Below, piece after piece: positions 5,889 to 13,711 of a DNA stretch of 15,262 bases. The notes under the pieces were generated by a model. It did no database searches, had not been told where the DNA came from, and saw nothing but the letters and a program-made list of their open reading frames with translations. The stretch's first letter is position 1; every line of letters begins with the position of its first letter. The position numbers were made by a program, and so were the translations under genes. Origin of the DNA: JAQTTT01 sp041652755 (GTDB taxonomy: Archaea > Nanobdellota > Nanobdellia > Tiddalikarchaeales > Tiddalikarchaeaceae). The DNA lies in the NCBI GenBank assembly GCA_041652755.1, contig JBAZGS010000018.1:1-15262 (forward strand). The letters are read 5' to 3'.

Positions 5889-7385
5889 ATGGCTTATGAT
5901 GTAATATTTATAACTGGAGAGCCATTCTCTGACAATCCCTTGTGCGGAATAGCAATACTTAAAAGATTATTGGAAAAAAATGGCTACACTGCAGGGATTA
6001 TCATACCACAAAAAAGCGAGGATGTGACAAAACTCGGCAAGCCTAACTTATTTTTTGGAGTCACTTCAGGAAGCATTGATTCAATGGTAAGAAACTACAC
6101 ACCAATGAACAAAAAAAGAATAGACGATCCTTACACTAAAAAAATGCCAATAATACCAGACAGGGCAGTAATAGTGTACAGCAATTGGATAAAGCAGCAT
6201 TTTAAGGATTCAATTGTTGTGCTTGGAGGAGTTGAGGCATCTCTCAGAAGATTCACGCACTTTGACTACTGGAGTAACTCCTTAAGGCATTCAATACTTA
6301 TAGACTCAAAGGCAAACATACTGGTTTATGGCAATGGAGAAAAGCAGGCTTTAGAAATTGCCAAAAGAATTAAGGAAGGAAAAGAATTATCAGGAATAAG
6401 AGGCACTTGCATTAAAAGCAGGGAACTCCCTCAGGAGTTCACACTATTGCCAAGCCATGACGAAGTCATGGCATCAAAAGAAAAGTTCTGCGATATGCAG
6501 AACCTATTAACTAATTATAAGAACTTGGCAGAGAAGGATGGAACTTTTTACTTATTGCAATACAAGTACCCTGAATACACTTCTAAAGATTTGGATGAAT
6601 ACTATGAATTGCCTTATAACAGAGAGTCAGATAAGTCATTTCTTAAAGGCTTCGAGTTCAGTGTTGTAACTCACAGAGGCTGCATAGGCAACTGCAATTT
6701 TTGCTCGCTTAAACTTTTGCAAGGAGACAAGATTATTTCAAGAACAAAGGAATCAATAATTAGGGAAGTGAAATATTTGACTACTTTGCCTAACTTTAAA
6801 GGCTACATTGATGACTTGGGCGGGCCGGCAACAAACATGTACGGAATGGACTGCAATAATTGCGAAAAAGCATGCATTGAATGCAATAACTTAGATAAAA
6901 GCAACAAAAAATTAATTGAACTATTACAAGAGCTAAGAAAGATTCCAGGAATAAAAAAGATTTATGTAAGAAGCGGAGTAAGGTATGATTTAACAACTAC
7001 TCCTTATTTAAAAGAGCTAATAAATTATCACTTGTCTGGTCAGCTAAAAATAGCACCAGAGCATGTGTCAAAGAATGTTTTGGAACTAATGAACAAGAAT
7101 AAAGGAAACTTGAAAGAATTCATTAAAACCTTTAAAGAATTAGGCGGAAAATTGTCATATTATTTCATGACTGGGCATCCTGGCTCAACAATCAAGGATG
7201 CGCAAATATTAGGAAAGGAATTGAAGAATTTGGAGAACGCGGAAGCTGTCCAATTATTCACCCCAACACCAATGACTAATTCAACCTGCATGTATTATAC
7301 TGGACTTAATCCAAAGACTAAAAAACCGGTTTATGTGCCGAGAACTTTCAAGGAAAAAAAGATGCAAAAAAGGGCTTTAATATAA
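5889..7385 (+). CDS. YgiQ-like radical SAM protein, short form
   Basis: Radical SAM enzyme of the YgiQ family, cytosolic, reaction unknown. The N-terminal part (about 1-160) is the YgiQ-specific Rossmann-like region: VIFITGEPFSDNPLCGIAIL, SNWIKQHFKDSIVVLGGVEA and FDYWSN. The cluster motif RGCIGNCNFC gives C265, C269 and C272 for the 4Fe-4S cluster that cleaves SAM. The family signature DDLGGPATNMYGMDC (308-322) is followed by more cysteines (C325, C329, C332). The end carries the conserved NPKTKKPVYVPR. Bacterial relatives run to 600-740 aa; this one stops at 498 aa, soon after PVYVPR, without the long C-terminal tail. It is transcribed alone from its own promoter and is convergent with a second radical SAM gene one base away. 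Confidence 0.9.
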   Translation: MAYDVIFITGEPFSDNPLCGIAILKRLLEKNGYTAGIIIPQKSEDVTKLGKPNLFFGVTSGSIDSMVRNYTPMNKKRIDDPYTKKMPIIPDRAVIVYSNWIKQHFKDSIVVLGGVEASLRRFTHFDYWSNSLRHSILIDSKANILVYGNGEKQALEIAKRIKEGKELSGIRGTCIKSRELPQEFTLLPSHDEVMASKEKFCDMQNLLTNYKNLAEKDGTFYLLQYKYPEYTSKDLDEYYELPYNRESDKSFLKGFEFSVVTHRGCIGNCNFCSLKLLQGDKIISRTKESIIREVKYLTTLPNFKGYIDDLGGPATNMYGMDCNNCEKACIECNNLDKSNKKLIELLQELRKIPGIKKIYVRSGVRYDLTTTPYLKELINYHLSGQLKIAPEHVSKNVLELMNKNKGNLKEFIKTFKELGGKLSYYFMTGHPGSTIKDAQILGKELKNLENAEAVQLFTPTPMTNSTCMYYTGLNPKTKKPVYVPRTFKEKKMQKRALI

Positions 7386-7386
7386 A

Positions 7387-8790
7387 TTATTTTCTTTGGG
7401 TTAAATCATAAGGCGCTTTCATGAATTCTATTAATTTTTTATACTTTCCTGTCAAAAAAACATTAATTATTAATCCTGTTTGCCCATTTTTTATTAATTT
7501 GAAAAATATCCTCATTATTCTTTTAGGGTTTTTATAAAAATAGTAAGTCAAGTCATTTTTTATCTTGAACAATTCTTTTTGGCTGAAGTTTGAAAATCTT
7601 TTGTCAGTCATTACGCTGTATTCATTGTTTTTAATAAGCCCTTTTTTATGAGCTTCCTCCCATAACTTTGAGCCTTTAAGATAATACAATAAGCCATTTA
7701 ACATTATATCCCATGGGTATTTGTCAAAGAATTTCTTAGTGTTTTCGAAATGCTCCATTTTTTCAATGGGCGCGCCAATCATTAAATACCCAAAAGTTAT
7801 TATGCCAACTTTGTCTGCAATAGTAATTGCATCTATTTCCTGTTTAACAGTTGTCCTCTTATTATAGTAATCAAGCACGTCCTGATTAACGCTTTCAATT
7901 CCGAACATTATCATAATTACCCCTGCTTTCTTTAGCTTCTTATACAATTCATAATCTGCCCTGTCAACTCTTCCTTGCATTATCATCTTTATCCTGATTT
8001 TTTCCTTAATGATTCTGTCCATTATTTCCATTGCCCTTCTTTTGCTGAGCAAGAAATTATCATCACCAAAAAATAAGTACTCATAACCTTCAGCCACCCT
8101 TTGCTTGATTTCCATAATTACATTATCAACGCTTCTTTGCCTGTAAACTATTCTTCCTCTATGAGTGCAGTATTTGCAGTCAAAAGGGCAGCCTCTTGAG
8201 CTAATGATTGAAGCAATGTTTAGTTTAATTCCAGAAATGTAGCCATAATTCTTGTTCTTTGACAGTTCAAGAGAGGGAAACAAGCTCTGGTTCAAATCCT
8301 TGCATTTCATAATGCCAGGATTACGCATAATTTTTCCGTTTTTTTTATAGATTAATCCAGGAAGATTCAATGGCTTTTTTAATGTAATTTTTTTAATAAT
8401 AGTTGCTATGTAGCTTTCAGCTTCTCCAATGCAGGTTAAATCGCTGCCAGCAACTAATTGCTCGCTCATGTTGCAGTAAGGGCCTCCGCAAATAATGCGC
8501 AGCTTCGGGTTTGTTTTTCTAGCGTCTTTTATTATTTTTAGCACATTATTAATTGTTCCAGTGTAGCAGGTTATTAGCAAGAAATCTTGCTCTTTTAGTA
8601 ACTTCAAGAATTCTTCTTTTGCGAACTTGTCAACATTCAAATCAACATAACTAACCTCGTAATTTTCTCTGATTAAAGGAGATGCTAAGTATAATAACCC
8701 TAAAGGAGGGGATAAGCTTTCATTCTCCTTCCAATCATTGCCAAAAGAATAATCAATAAAAGAAGCATGCAATAATAATACTTTTTTCAT
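7387..8790 (-). CDS. B12-binding-domain radical SAM protein
   Basis: Two-domain protein of 467 aa. Residues 1-140 look like a cobalamin-binding Rossmann domain (KVLLLHASF at the start, SPPLGLLYLASPL at 27-39, then IICGGPYC at 99-106 and CIGEAE at 120-125). A radical SAM domain follows with RGCPFDCKYC (C201, C205, C208). FFGDDNFLLSKRRA and GIESVNQDVLDYYNKRTT are typical of the barrel in BchE/HpnJ-like enzymes. The DxHxxG cobalamin-ligand motif is not visible, so any cobalamin may bind base-off without a His ligand, or not at all. Related enzymes methylate or rearrange lipids, pigments and natural products; the substrate here is unknown. It has its own TATA box in the 43-bp gap after the ABC permease gene. 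Confidence 0.88.
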   Translation of the reverse strand: MKKVLLLHASFIDYSFGNDWKENESLSPPLGLLYLASPLIRENYEVSYVDLNVDKFAKEEFLKLLKEQDFLLITCYTGTINNVLKIIKDARKTNPKLRIICGGPYCNMSEQLVAGSDLTCIGEAESYIATIIKKITLKKPLNLPGLIYKKNGKIMRNPGIMKCKDLNQSLFPSLELSKNKNYGYISGIKLNIASIISSRGCPFDCKYCTHRGRIVYRQRSVDNVIMEIKQRVAEGYEYLFFGDDNFLLSKRRAMEIMDRIIKEKIRIKMIMQGRVDRADYELYKKLKKAGVIMIMFGIESVNQDVLDYYNKRTTVKQEIDAITIADKVGIITFGYLMIGAPIEKMEHFENTKKFFDKYPWDIMLNGLLYYLKGSKLWEEAHKKGLIKNNEYSVMTDKRFSNFSQKELFKIKNDLTYYFYKNPKRIMRIFFKLIKNGQTGLIINVFLTGKYKKLIEFMKAPYDLTQRK

Positions 8791-8810
8791 AATAAAAATA
8801 TAAAATAATA

Positions 8811-8818
8811 ATTTAAAT
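8811..8818 (-). promoter_or_regulatory. TATA box of the B12/radical SAM gene
   Basis: ATTTAAAT is centred about 24-25 nt upstream of the ATG at 8790, in the short gap after the ABC permease gene. This spacing suggests a leaderless mRNA and a transcription unit separate from the upstream ABC operon, although read-through is possible. Confidence 0.45.
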
Positions 8819-8833
8819 AACCAATTATTTCAT

Positions 8834-10087
8834 TCATTCATACCATATTGCAGCAATAGGGTCAAGTTTTGCTGCTTCTTTTGCAGGGAAATATCCGCTT
8901 AATGCTCCAATCAGCACGCTAAATGTTGCAGAGCCAAAAATTAAAGGCAAACTTATAACATAACTTAATGAAATGTTTGACAAAACCAAAGGGGCCAGGC
9001 TTATTAAAATAACAGACAAACCTAAACCAATCACTATTCCGCCTATTCCTCCAAGCAGACTTATCATCATTGATTCCATTAAAAATAAAACTTCAACATC
9101 TTTATTGGTGGCTCCTATTGCTTTCATTATTCCAATTTCCCTGGTTTTTTCATAAACGCTTGTGTACATAGTGTTTGATATGCTTATTGCCCCAACCAAT
9201 AAGCTTATTGCTGCAATGCCTGACAAGAATAATGTTAAAGTGCTCATTATTTCAGTGACTGATGAAAGCATGCTGGTCATATCAACTATATAAAAATCCT
9301 CCTCACCTTCCTCTTTATCATGGGTTACTCTTAAAATCTGCATTATCGCTTCTGTTGTCTCGTCAAATTTTGAAATATCTGTTGGCTTGGCATAAATTGA
9401 GGAATAATCCTCGGAAAAATCATTCATTAACATTTCTGCATCATCATAATTCAAATAAATTTGACTGTCAGTTCCTCCAAAACCTCCTGATTCTGCAAGT
9501 ATTCCAATTACTTGATATTCATAAGTGCCGTTAATTATTATCATATCTCCTACTGATATATTTTCAGAAAACATACCATTAGCCACTCTGCTACCTATAA
9601 TTGCCCTAGAATAATCCTGAGATGAAAGCATTTCTCCATCTGATAATTCTACTTCACCATTCACTTTCTCGTACTCTTCAGGCATTATAAAATTAACATT
9701 TGATGAGAATGACTCATCATTGAATTCCACATCAAATCTTGAAGTGACTGAAGGGTAAGCAGCAGATACCAAACTAAGAGATGATATTGCCTGCAAATCC
9801 TCATAAGTTAACTGTGAGTTGCTTGGCTGTGAACCAAACCCTCCCCTATCCATTCTTGGGCCCTGCATAGCCACAGCTGTTGTTTCTGTTCCAGCAGTTA
9901 CAGTAATAATATCTGAACTGAATGATTCAAGTTGAGAATTAATTCCTTCATTAATGCTTATTCCAAGGGTCATTAAGCCGACAACACTAGCTATTCCAAT
10001 GACAATGCCTAATATTGTAAGCCAGCTCCTAAGCCCTTTGAATTCAACATTCTTAAGGGTTAGTCTTAAATAATCCTTGAAATTCAT
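8834..10087 (-). CDS. ABC exporter permease, MacB/FtsX type
   Basis: Permease of a MacB/LolCE-like ABC system (FtsX fold), 417 aa. A first membrane helix (about 21-45, SWLTILGIVIGIASVVG) is followed by a large external domain (about 46-280) and three C-terminal helices (about 284-306, 336-365 and 376-398). The cytosolic loop EKTREIGIMKAIGAT (313-327) is the coupling helix region that contacts the ATPase, and the end PAKEAAKLDPIAAIWYE matches the family's closing motif. It lacks a fused ATPase; that is supplied by the gene two positions upstream. It starts 3 nt after the stop of the CARDB-like gene. Such transporters work by mechanotransmission on external substrates (peptides, lipids, toxins). 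With no outer membrane in archaea, TolC-type partners are not expected. Confidence 0.92.
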   Translation of the reverse strand: MNFKDYLRLTLKNVEFKGLRSWLTILGIVIGIASVVGLMTLGISINEGINSQLESFSSDIITVTAGTETTAVAMQGPRMDRGGFGSQPSNSQLTYEDLQAISSLSLVSAAYPSVTSRFDVEFNDESFSSNVNFIMPEEYEKVNGEVELSDGEMLSSQDYSRAIIGSRVANGMFSENISVGDMIIINGTYEYQVIGILAESGGFGGTDSQIYLNYDDAEMLMNDFSEDYSSIYAKPTDISKFDETTEAIMQILRVTHDKEEGEEDFYIVDMTSMLSSVTEIMSTLTLFLSGIAAISLLVGAISISNTMYTSVYEKTREIGIMKAIGATNKDVEVLFLMESMMISLLGGIGGIVIGLGLSVILISLAPLVLSNISLSYVISLPLIFGSATFSVLIGALSGYFPAKEAAKLDPIAAIWYE

Positions 10088-10090
10088 TAA

Positions 10091-11461
10091 TTAATCACTT
10101 CTTTTAGTTTCTTTTTCCTTTTTTGCTTTCTTGTTTTTTCTTTTTATTATGAAAACTATTGTAGCTCCAATTGACACAACAATTACTCCTGTGCCAATAA
10201 TTATTCCAGTCCAATTAACGCTTGACCTTTGCATTAAAAAAGTTCCAGGCCTTTGACCATAAGGGAATGAACCATTTGTTCTTGACATCGAATAGTTCGT
10301 GTTTATCTGAGGATAAGCAGTGCTGTTTGACAAAGAACTTAATGAAATCTTTTTTGAGATATCAACAGATTTTCTTTCGCCAAAAGGATTATTGTAAGAA
10401 ACCTCAAAATTCAAGGTTCCATTAAACCCCCTTAAAGGTGTTAATTCAACAGTTATTGAGCCATAATTGCCTGATTCAAGCGCTCCAAGATAAGATTCCC
10501 CTGAAACAATTGAATAATAATCATTTTCTAAAAGTTTTATACTTACAGAATTAGAATCAGTTAATCCAATGTTTGCAAGCGAGAATTTGGCAGTGATTGT
10601 TGAGCTTTCAGTTATAGTCTTGCTGAACAATTCGAACTCGCAGCCTCCGCCAAGAACTATTGCAAAATTGCCATGTGATGAATAATCACCATAATCTATT
10701 GTGTAAGTTAAAGTTTTAGAGCCAACAGTGTCTGATGAGCTTGAGACTAACTGCACATTGAAATCAATGCTTTCACCAGCAGGTATATCCTGTAAACTGA
10801 AAGTATTGGATGAATTATATGTTGAGAAAACTTCGGAATCCAAAGTCATTTTTGGGCTTTTTGCAGTTTCCCCTCCTGTGTTTTTTATAACAAGCGTTGC
10901 TGTGAACTTTTCACCAGGATTAATCAAATCATTGCTCAATCTTATAGTGTCAATTATTAGGTTAGGATTCATTTCACTGTTAATTATTTCCATAAAATGG
11001 CTTCCTGACAAATAAATGTATGAATTATAATCAGTTGATCCCTGCACAGTAGAGTACCTAAGAAGGTAATCAGCATTATAAACATCGCTGGTAATATTAT
11101 CAGCCACATTTATAGGAATATTAATAGTCTTTGTTTCTCCAGCAGTTATTGTGCCTGATTTTATCAAGCACTCAGTTCTGTAAACAAAGCACACATTCCT
11201 GTCTGAGCTGTAATAGCTGCATGAAGTGCATAAATTAGCGGAAGACAATCCTTGAGCAAGGCTGTTCAGCCCAACATCAACATCATAAGCATTGTCAGTT
11301 CCCTTGTTTTGAACACTAAGAGTAATGTATCCTGTTTGACCAGGATTCATGTTAGTGTTTGATGAGCTTATCTGAAGCGTAACTGCGCTGAATCCAACAT
11401 TAAGGATTATTGCAAAGCTAGCCAATAAACTCATTACTTTCAGTAATTTTGTATTTTCCAT
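10091..11461 (-). CDS. membrane-anchored surface protein with CARDB-like repeats (COG1361-like)
   Basis: Secreted protein of 456 aa, anchored at its C-terminus. It has a signal peptide (about 1-26: KLLK, then a hydrophobic run ending GFSA), an extracellular part of three beta-sandwich, CARDB/NEW3-like units (about 27-130, 165-265 and 270-370; MNPGQTGYITLSVQNKG and LINPGEKFTATLVIKNTGG are clear starts), a Ser/Thr/Asn-rich stretch, one membrane helix (about 418-439) and a Lys-rich cytosolic tail. The first unit has four cysteines (C78, C81, C91, C98) that could form disulfides or bind a metal. It sits between the ATPase and permease genes of one exporter, so it is probably its external accessory or substrate-capturing subunit. 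AGGTGAT, 5 nt upstream, fixes the start inside the ATPase gene (44-bp overlap). Confidence 0.85.
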   Translation of the reverse strand: MENTKLLKVMSLLASFAIILNVGFSAVTLQISSSNTNMNPGQTGYITLSVQNKGTDNAYDVDVGLNSLAQGLSSANLCTSCSYYSSDRNVCFVYRTECLIKSGTITAGETKTINIPINVADNITSDVYNADYLLRYSTVQGSTDYNSYIYLSGSHFMEIINSEMNPNLIIDTIRLSNDLINPGEKFTATLVIKNTGGETAKSPKMTLDSEVFSTYNSSNTFSLQDIPAGESIDFNVQLVSSSSDTVGSKTLTYTIDYGDYSSHGNFAIVLGGGCEFELFSKTITESSTITAKFSLANIGLTDSNSVSIKLLENDYYSIVSGESYLGALESGNYGSITVELTPLRGFNGTLNFEVSYNNPFGERKSVDISKKISLSSLSNSTAYPQINTNYSMSRTNGSFPYGQRPGTFLMQRSSVNWTGIIIGTGVIVVSIGATIVFIIKRKNKKAKKEKETKRSD

Positions 11462-12137
11462 CGCTTATCACCTTTCCATCCAATATTTTTATGATCCTAG
11501 GGGCTTGCATTGCAATCTTAGGATCATGAGTCACTATAATCAAAGTGTTTCCATCTTTCCATAATTTCTTGAAAATCTGAATCACTTCTTTTCCAGTCTT
11601 GCTGTCTAAATTGCCTGTTGGTTCATCAGCAAGAATTATTTTAGGAAAATTAGCCAGAGCCCTTGCAATAGCAACCCTTTGTTTCTGTCCTCCGCTTAAT
11701 TGCCTAGGCAAATGATTAAGCCTTTTTTCCAGCCCAACCATTGACATCAAATCTTTAGCTCTTTTTAGCCTGTAATTTTCCTCAATATTCAAAAGCATCA
11801 TCGGAAGCTCCACATTCTCCATGGCAGTCAAGTTAGGCGTCAAAAAAAATGACTGGAAAATGAACCCAATAGTTTTACCCCTAAGCTTTGCCAATTCTTT
11901 TTCGCTTAATTTCTTTGAATTAATACCATCAATTATTATATCCCCGCTTGTAGGCCTGTCAAGCAACCCAAGTATATGCATTATGGTGCTTTTTCCGCTT
12001 CCGCTAGGGCCGTAAAGGGCTACAAATTCGCCTTCTTTTATTTTAATATTTATTCCATCAACTGCTTTCACAATAACTTCATCACTGAGCTTGTAATGCT
12101 TCTTTACATTAATGAACTCAAGCATTGCCTTTTCCAT
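11418..12137 (-). CDS. ABC exporter ATPase, LolD/MacB type
   Basis: Nucleotide-binding subunit of the exporter, 239 aa from the ATG at 12137. It has Walker A GPSGSGKST (43-51), Q-loop Q95 in FIFQSF, signature LSGGQKQRVAIARAL (147-161), Walker B IILADEP (167-173), D-loop NLDSKTG (176-182) and switch His H204 in VTHD. It pairs with the FtsX-type permease encoded two genes downstream. An in-frame TTG at 12149 could add four residues, but the ATG at 12137 has a TATA-like box (12160-12168) 27 nt upstream, matching the leaderless pattern of this window; an ATG four codons later (12125) is also possible. The gene is divergent from the membrane-anchored regulator. Confidence 0.95.
   Translation of the reverse strand: MEKAMLEFINVKKHYKLSDEVIVKAVDGINIKIKEGEFVALYGPSGSGKSTIMHILGLLDRPTSGDIIIDGINSKKLSEKELAKLRGKTIGFIFQSFFLTPNLTAMENVELPMMLLNIEENYRLKRAKDLMSMVGLEKRLNHLPRQLSGGQKQRVAIARALANFPKIILADEPTGNLDSKTGKEVIQIFKKLWKDGNTLIIVTHDPKIAMQAPRIIKILDGKVISDGKYKITESNEFIG
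11467..11473 (-). promoter_or_regulatory. Shine-Dalgarno site of the CARDB-like gene
   Basis: AGGTGAT on the minus strand, 5 nt before the ATG at 11461, lies within the ATPase coding sequence. The motif and spacing are the same as for iscU. It favours this ATG over an internal ATG nine codons later. Confidence 0.7.
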
Positions 12138-12159
12138 GAAACAAATCAATTCTGAAACC

Positions 12160-12168
12160 TTTTAATAA
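12160..12168 (-). promoter_or_regulatory. TATA box of the ABC exporter operon
   Basis: TTATTAAAA on the minus strand is centred about 27 nt before the ATG at 12137. It is flanked by TGAAAC motifs: the 12176-12191 pair lies just upstream of it, and single copies at 12153-12158 and 12137-12142 lie between the box and the start codon. Confidence 0.5.
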
Positions 12169-12175
12169 CCTATCA

Positions 12176-12276
12176 TGAAACCATCTGAAACTATTATGCA
12201 TTAATGATGAAACTATTTGAAACCAACATTTTTAAATGGCAAATATTTAATACTCAATCATGAAACGATTTGATAC
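12176..12276. promoter_or_regulatory. three phased TGAAAC-N4-TGAAAC direct repeats (putative operators)
   Basis: Three copies of a 16-bp element with two TGAAAC half-sites 10 bp apart: 12176-12191 (CATC spacer), 12208-12223 (TATT spacer) and 12261-12276 (GATT spacer, second half TGATAC). Element starts are 32 and 53 bp apart, close to three and five turns of B-DNA, so all three would face the same side of the helix. The first lies just upstream of the ABC TATA box, the second just upstream of the regulator's TATA box, and the third spans the regulator's start codon. They are probably binding sites of the divergently encoded membrane regulator. Confidence 0.65.
12231..12237 (+). promoter_or_regulatory. 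TATA box of the membrane regulator gene
   Basis: TTTAAAT is centred 26 nt before the ATG at 12260, suggesting a leaderless mRNA. One direct-repeat element ends eight bases upstream and another begins at the start codon, so the promoter is bracketed by putative operators. Confidence 0.5.
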
Positions 12277-12808
12277 CATCAAAATATATTCAATAGTCAT
12301 GGTTTTATGCTTTATGCTAGGGGGATTTAACCTAATCTCAAGCATTTTAACATTTGATATAAGAGCCTCTGACATGAATTTCATGAACACTTCTTCAAAT
12401 GAAACATTCTGCGATAACTGCTCTTTCAATGAAAATTTTTCTATGCATAAACCGAGGGATGATTTTTTTAGGCAAGCAGGAATGAACCTATTAGTTTCAA
12501 ATAGCATAATAACATTTGTCAATGGATTATTGTTCATATTTGCTGGACTAGTAATATATTTCTTGATAAGGAAAAAAGAGACTAAAATACTGAAAAAAAG
12601 CCTAATGGACTCAATGCTTCAGCCAAGTGAATTATCCATAATAAATTATTTGGAAAAAAATGAAGGCCAAGCAACGCAGAATGAATTAGTCAAAGAATTA
12701 GGATTAAGCAAAGTCATAATCTCAAGAGGGATTAAATCATTAGAAAACAAGAAATTAATAGAAAAAAACAAATACGGAATGACAAATAAGGTTTCACTTA
12801 AGCAATAA
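12260..12808 (+). CDS. membrane-anchored winged-helix transcription regulator
   Basis: Protein of 182 aa with two membrane helices and a cytosolic DNA-binding domain. TM1 is about 8-32. An external loop (33-80) follows, with CDNC (C51, C54), several Met residues (M39, M42, M62) and H63. TM2 is about 81-103, then RKKETK, a positive-inside anchor. Residues 119-180 form a MarR-like winged helix (PSELSIINYLEKNEGQATQ, ELVKELGLSKVIISRGIKSL, ENKKLIEKN), as in archaeal membrane-bound regulators of the COG2512 kind. It is divergent from the ABC exporter operon and shares its promoter region, with direct-repeat elements on both sides. By inference it senses an external signal (redox, metal or envelope stress) and controls the exporter and itself. 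Its stop abuts the htpX stop with no gap. Confidence 0.8.
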   Translation: MKRFDTIKIYSIVMVLCFMLGGFNLISSILTFDIRASDMNFMNTSSNETFCDNCSFNENFSMHKPRDDFFRQAGMNLLVSNSIITFVNGLLFIFAGLVIYFLIRKKETKILKKSLMDSMLQPSELSIINYLEKNEGQATQNELVKELGLSKVIISRGIKSLENKKLIEKNKYGMTNKVSLKQ

Positions 12809-13711
12809 TCACATCTCTTGTAGTCTTTTTATTCTGTCCTCTATTGGAGGATGGGTTGAGAATAAATTATTAATAGCATTAGTATTCTTTCTAAAAGGGC
12901 TTGAAATGAATAAGTGAGCAGTTGCCTTATTTGCACTGTCAACCAAAGGGTCAGGGTCCATGCTTATTTTTTTCAAAGCATTAATGATTCCTGTCGGATT
13001 CCTTGTTAAAACAACACTGTTAGCATCTGCCAAGTATTCCCTTTGCCTGCTAACTGCCAACTGAATAAGCTTTCCAATAAGGGGGCTGAGTATTGCAAGC
13101 ACCAAGCCTGCAAGGATGAAAATAACCTCTATACCTCCTCCTTTGCTTTTAGAGCTAGAGCTTTTTTTCCTGTACAAAAAAGACCTTAAAAAGAAATCAC
13201 TCAACAAAGTTACTAGCCCAGCCAATACCACTGCAAGCATCATTAATCTAATGTCATAATTCTTGATATGGCTCATCTCATGAGCAATTACTCCTTCCAG
13301 TTCTTCCCTGTTTAATGCATTCAAAAGCCCGGTAGTTACAGTTATTGATGCCTTGCTAGGCTCCTTTCCTGTTGCAAAAGCATTAAGCGCTGAATCCTCA
13401 ATAACATAAGCTTTAGGGGATGGAATGCCAGCAGCTATAGACAAGCCTTCAACGCTGTTAACAAAACTTGCATATTTAATCTTATCAGCTTCTTTTGCTC
13501 CAAGCATTGAAAGAATCATGGAATCTCCTGAATTATAAGCAATAACTGAATAAAAAATTGAGAAAAAAATAACAACCAGCAAAATAGTATAAGAGTCATA
13601 AAAGTATGAGAATAATAATCCAATCAAGCTTATTACAATAATGAATAAAGAGATTAAAATCCAAGAATTTCGCTTGTTTTTTTCAATCTCCTCAAACATT
13701 AATCTAGTCAT
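12809..13711 (-). CDS. htpX: HtpX-like membrane zinc metalloprotease (M48)
   Basis: Integral membrane protease of family M48B, 300 aa, normal length. The zinc motif HEMSH (144-148, E145 catalytic) and the third ligand E225 in QREYLADA are visible, as is the substrate-strand region NAFATGKEPSKASITVTTGLL (110-130). Two N-terminal helices (about 16-36 and 40-60) and two later hydrophobic segments (about 155-178 and 195-220) give the HtpX topology. A Ser/Lys loop (RKKSSSSKSKGGG, 181-193) separates the last two. HtpX proteases clear misfolded membrane proteins. The ATG overlaps the lemA stop as ATGA, so the two are translationally coupled. M5 is an alternative start. Confidence 0.93.
   Translation of the reverse strand: MTRLMFEEIEKNKRNSWILISLFIIVISLIGLLFSYFYDSYTILLVVIFFSIFYSVIAYNSGDSMILSMLGAKEADKIKYASFVNSVEGLSIAAGIPSPKAYVIEDSALNAFATGKEPSKASITVTTGLLNALNREELEGVIAHEMSHIKNYDIRLMMLAVVLAGLVTLLSDFFLRSFLYRKKSSSSKSKGGGIEVIFILAGLVLAILSPLIGKLIQLAVSRQREYLADANSVVLTRNPTGIINALKKISMDPDPLVDSANKATAHLFISSPFRKNTNAINNLFSTHPPIEDRIKRLQEM

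Noticed and set aside
12138..12149. TTG start that would lengthen the ABC ATPase by four residues
   Set aside because: The ATG at 12137 has a TATA box at the leaderless distance and fits family N-termini better; a TTG so near the box would leave too little room.
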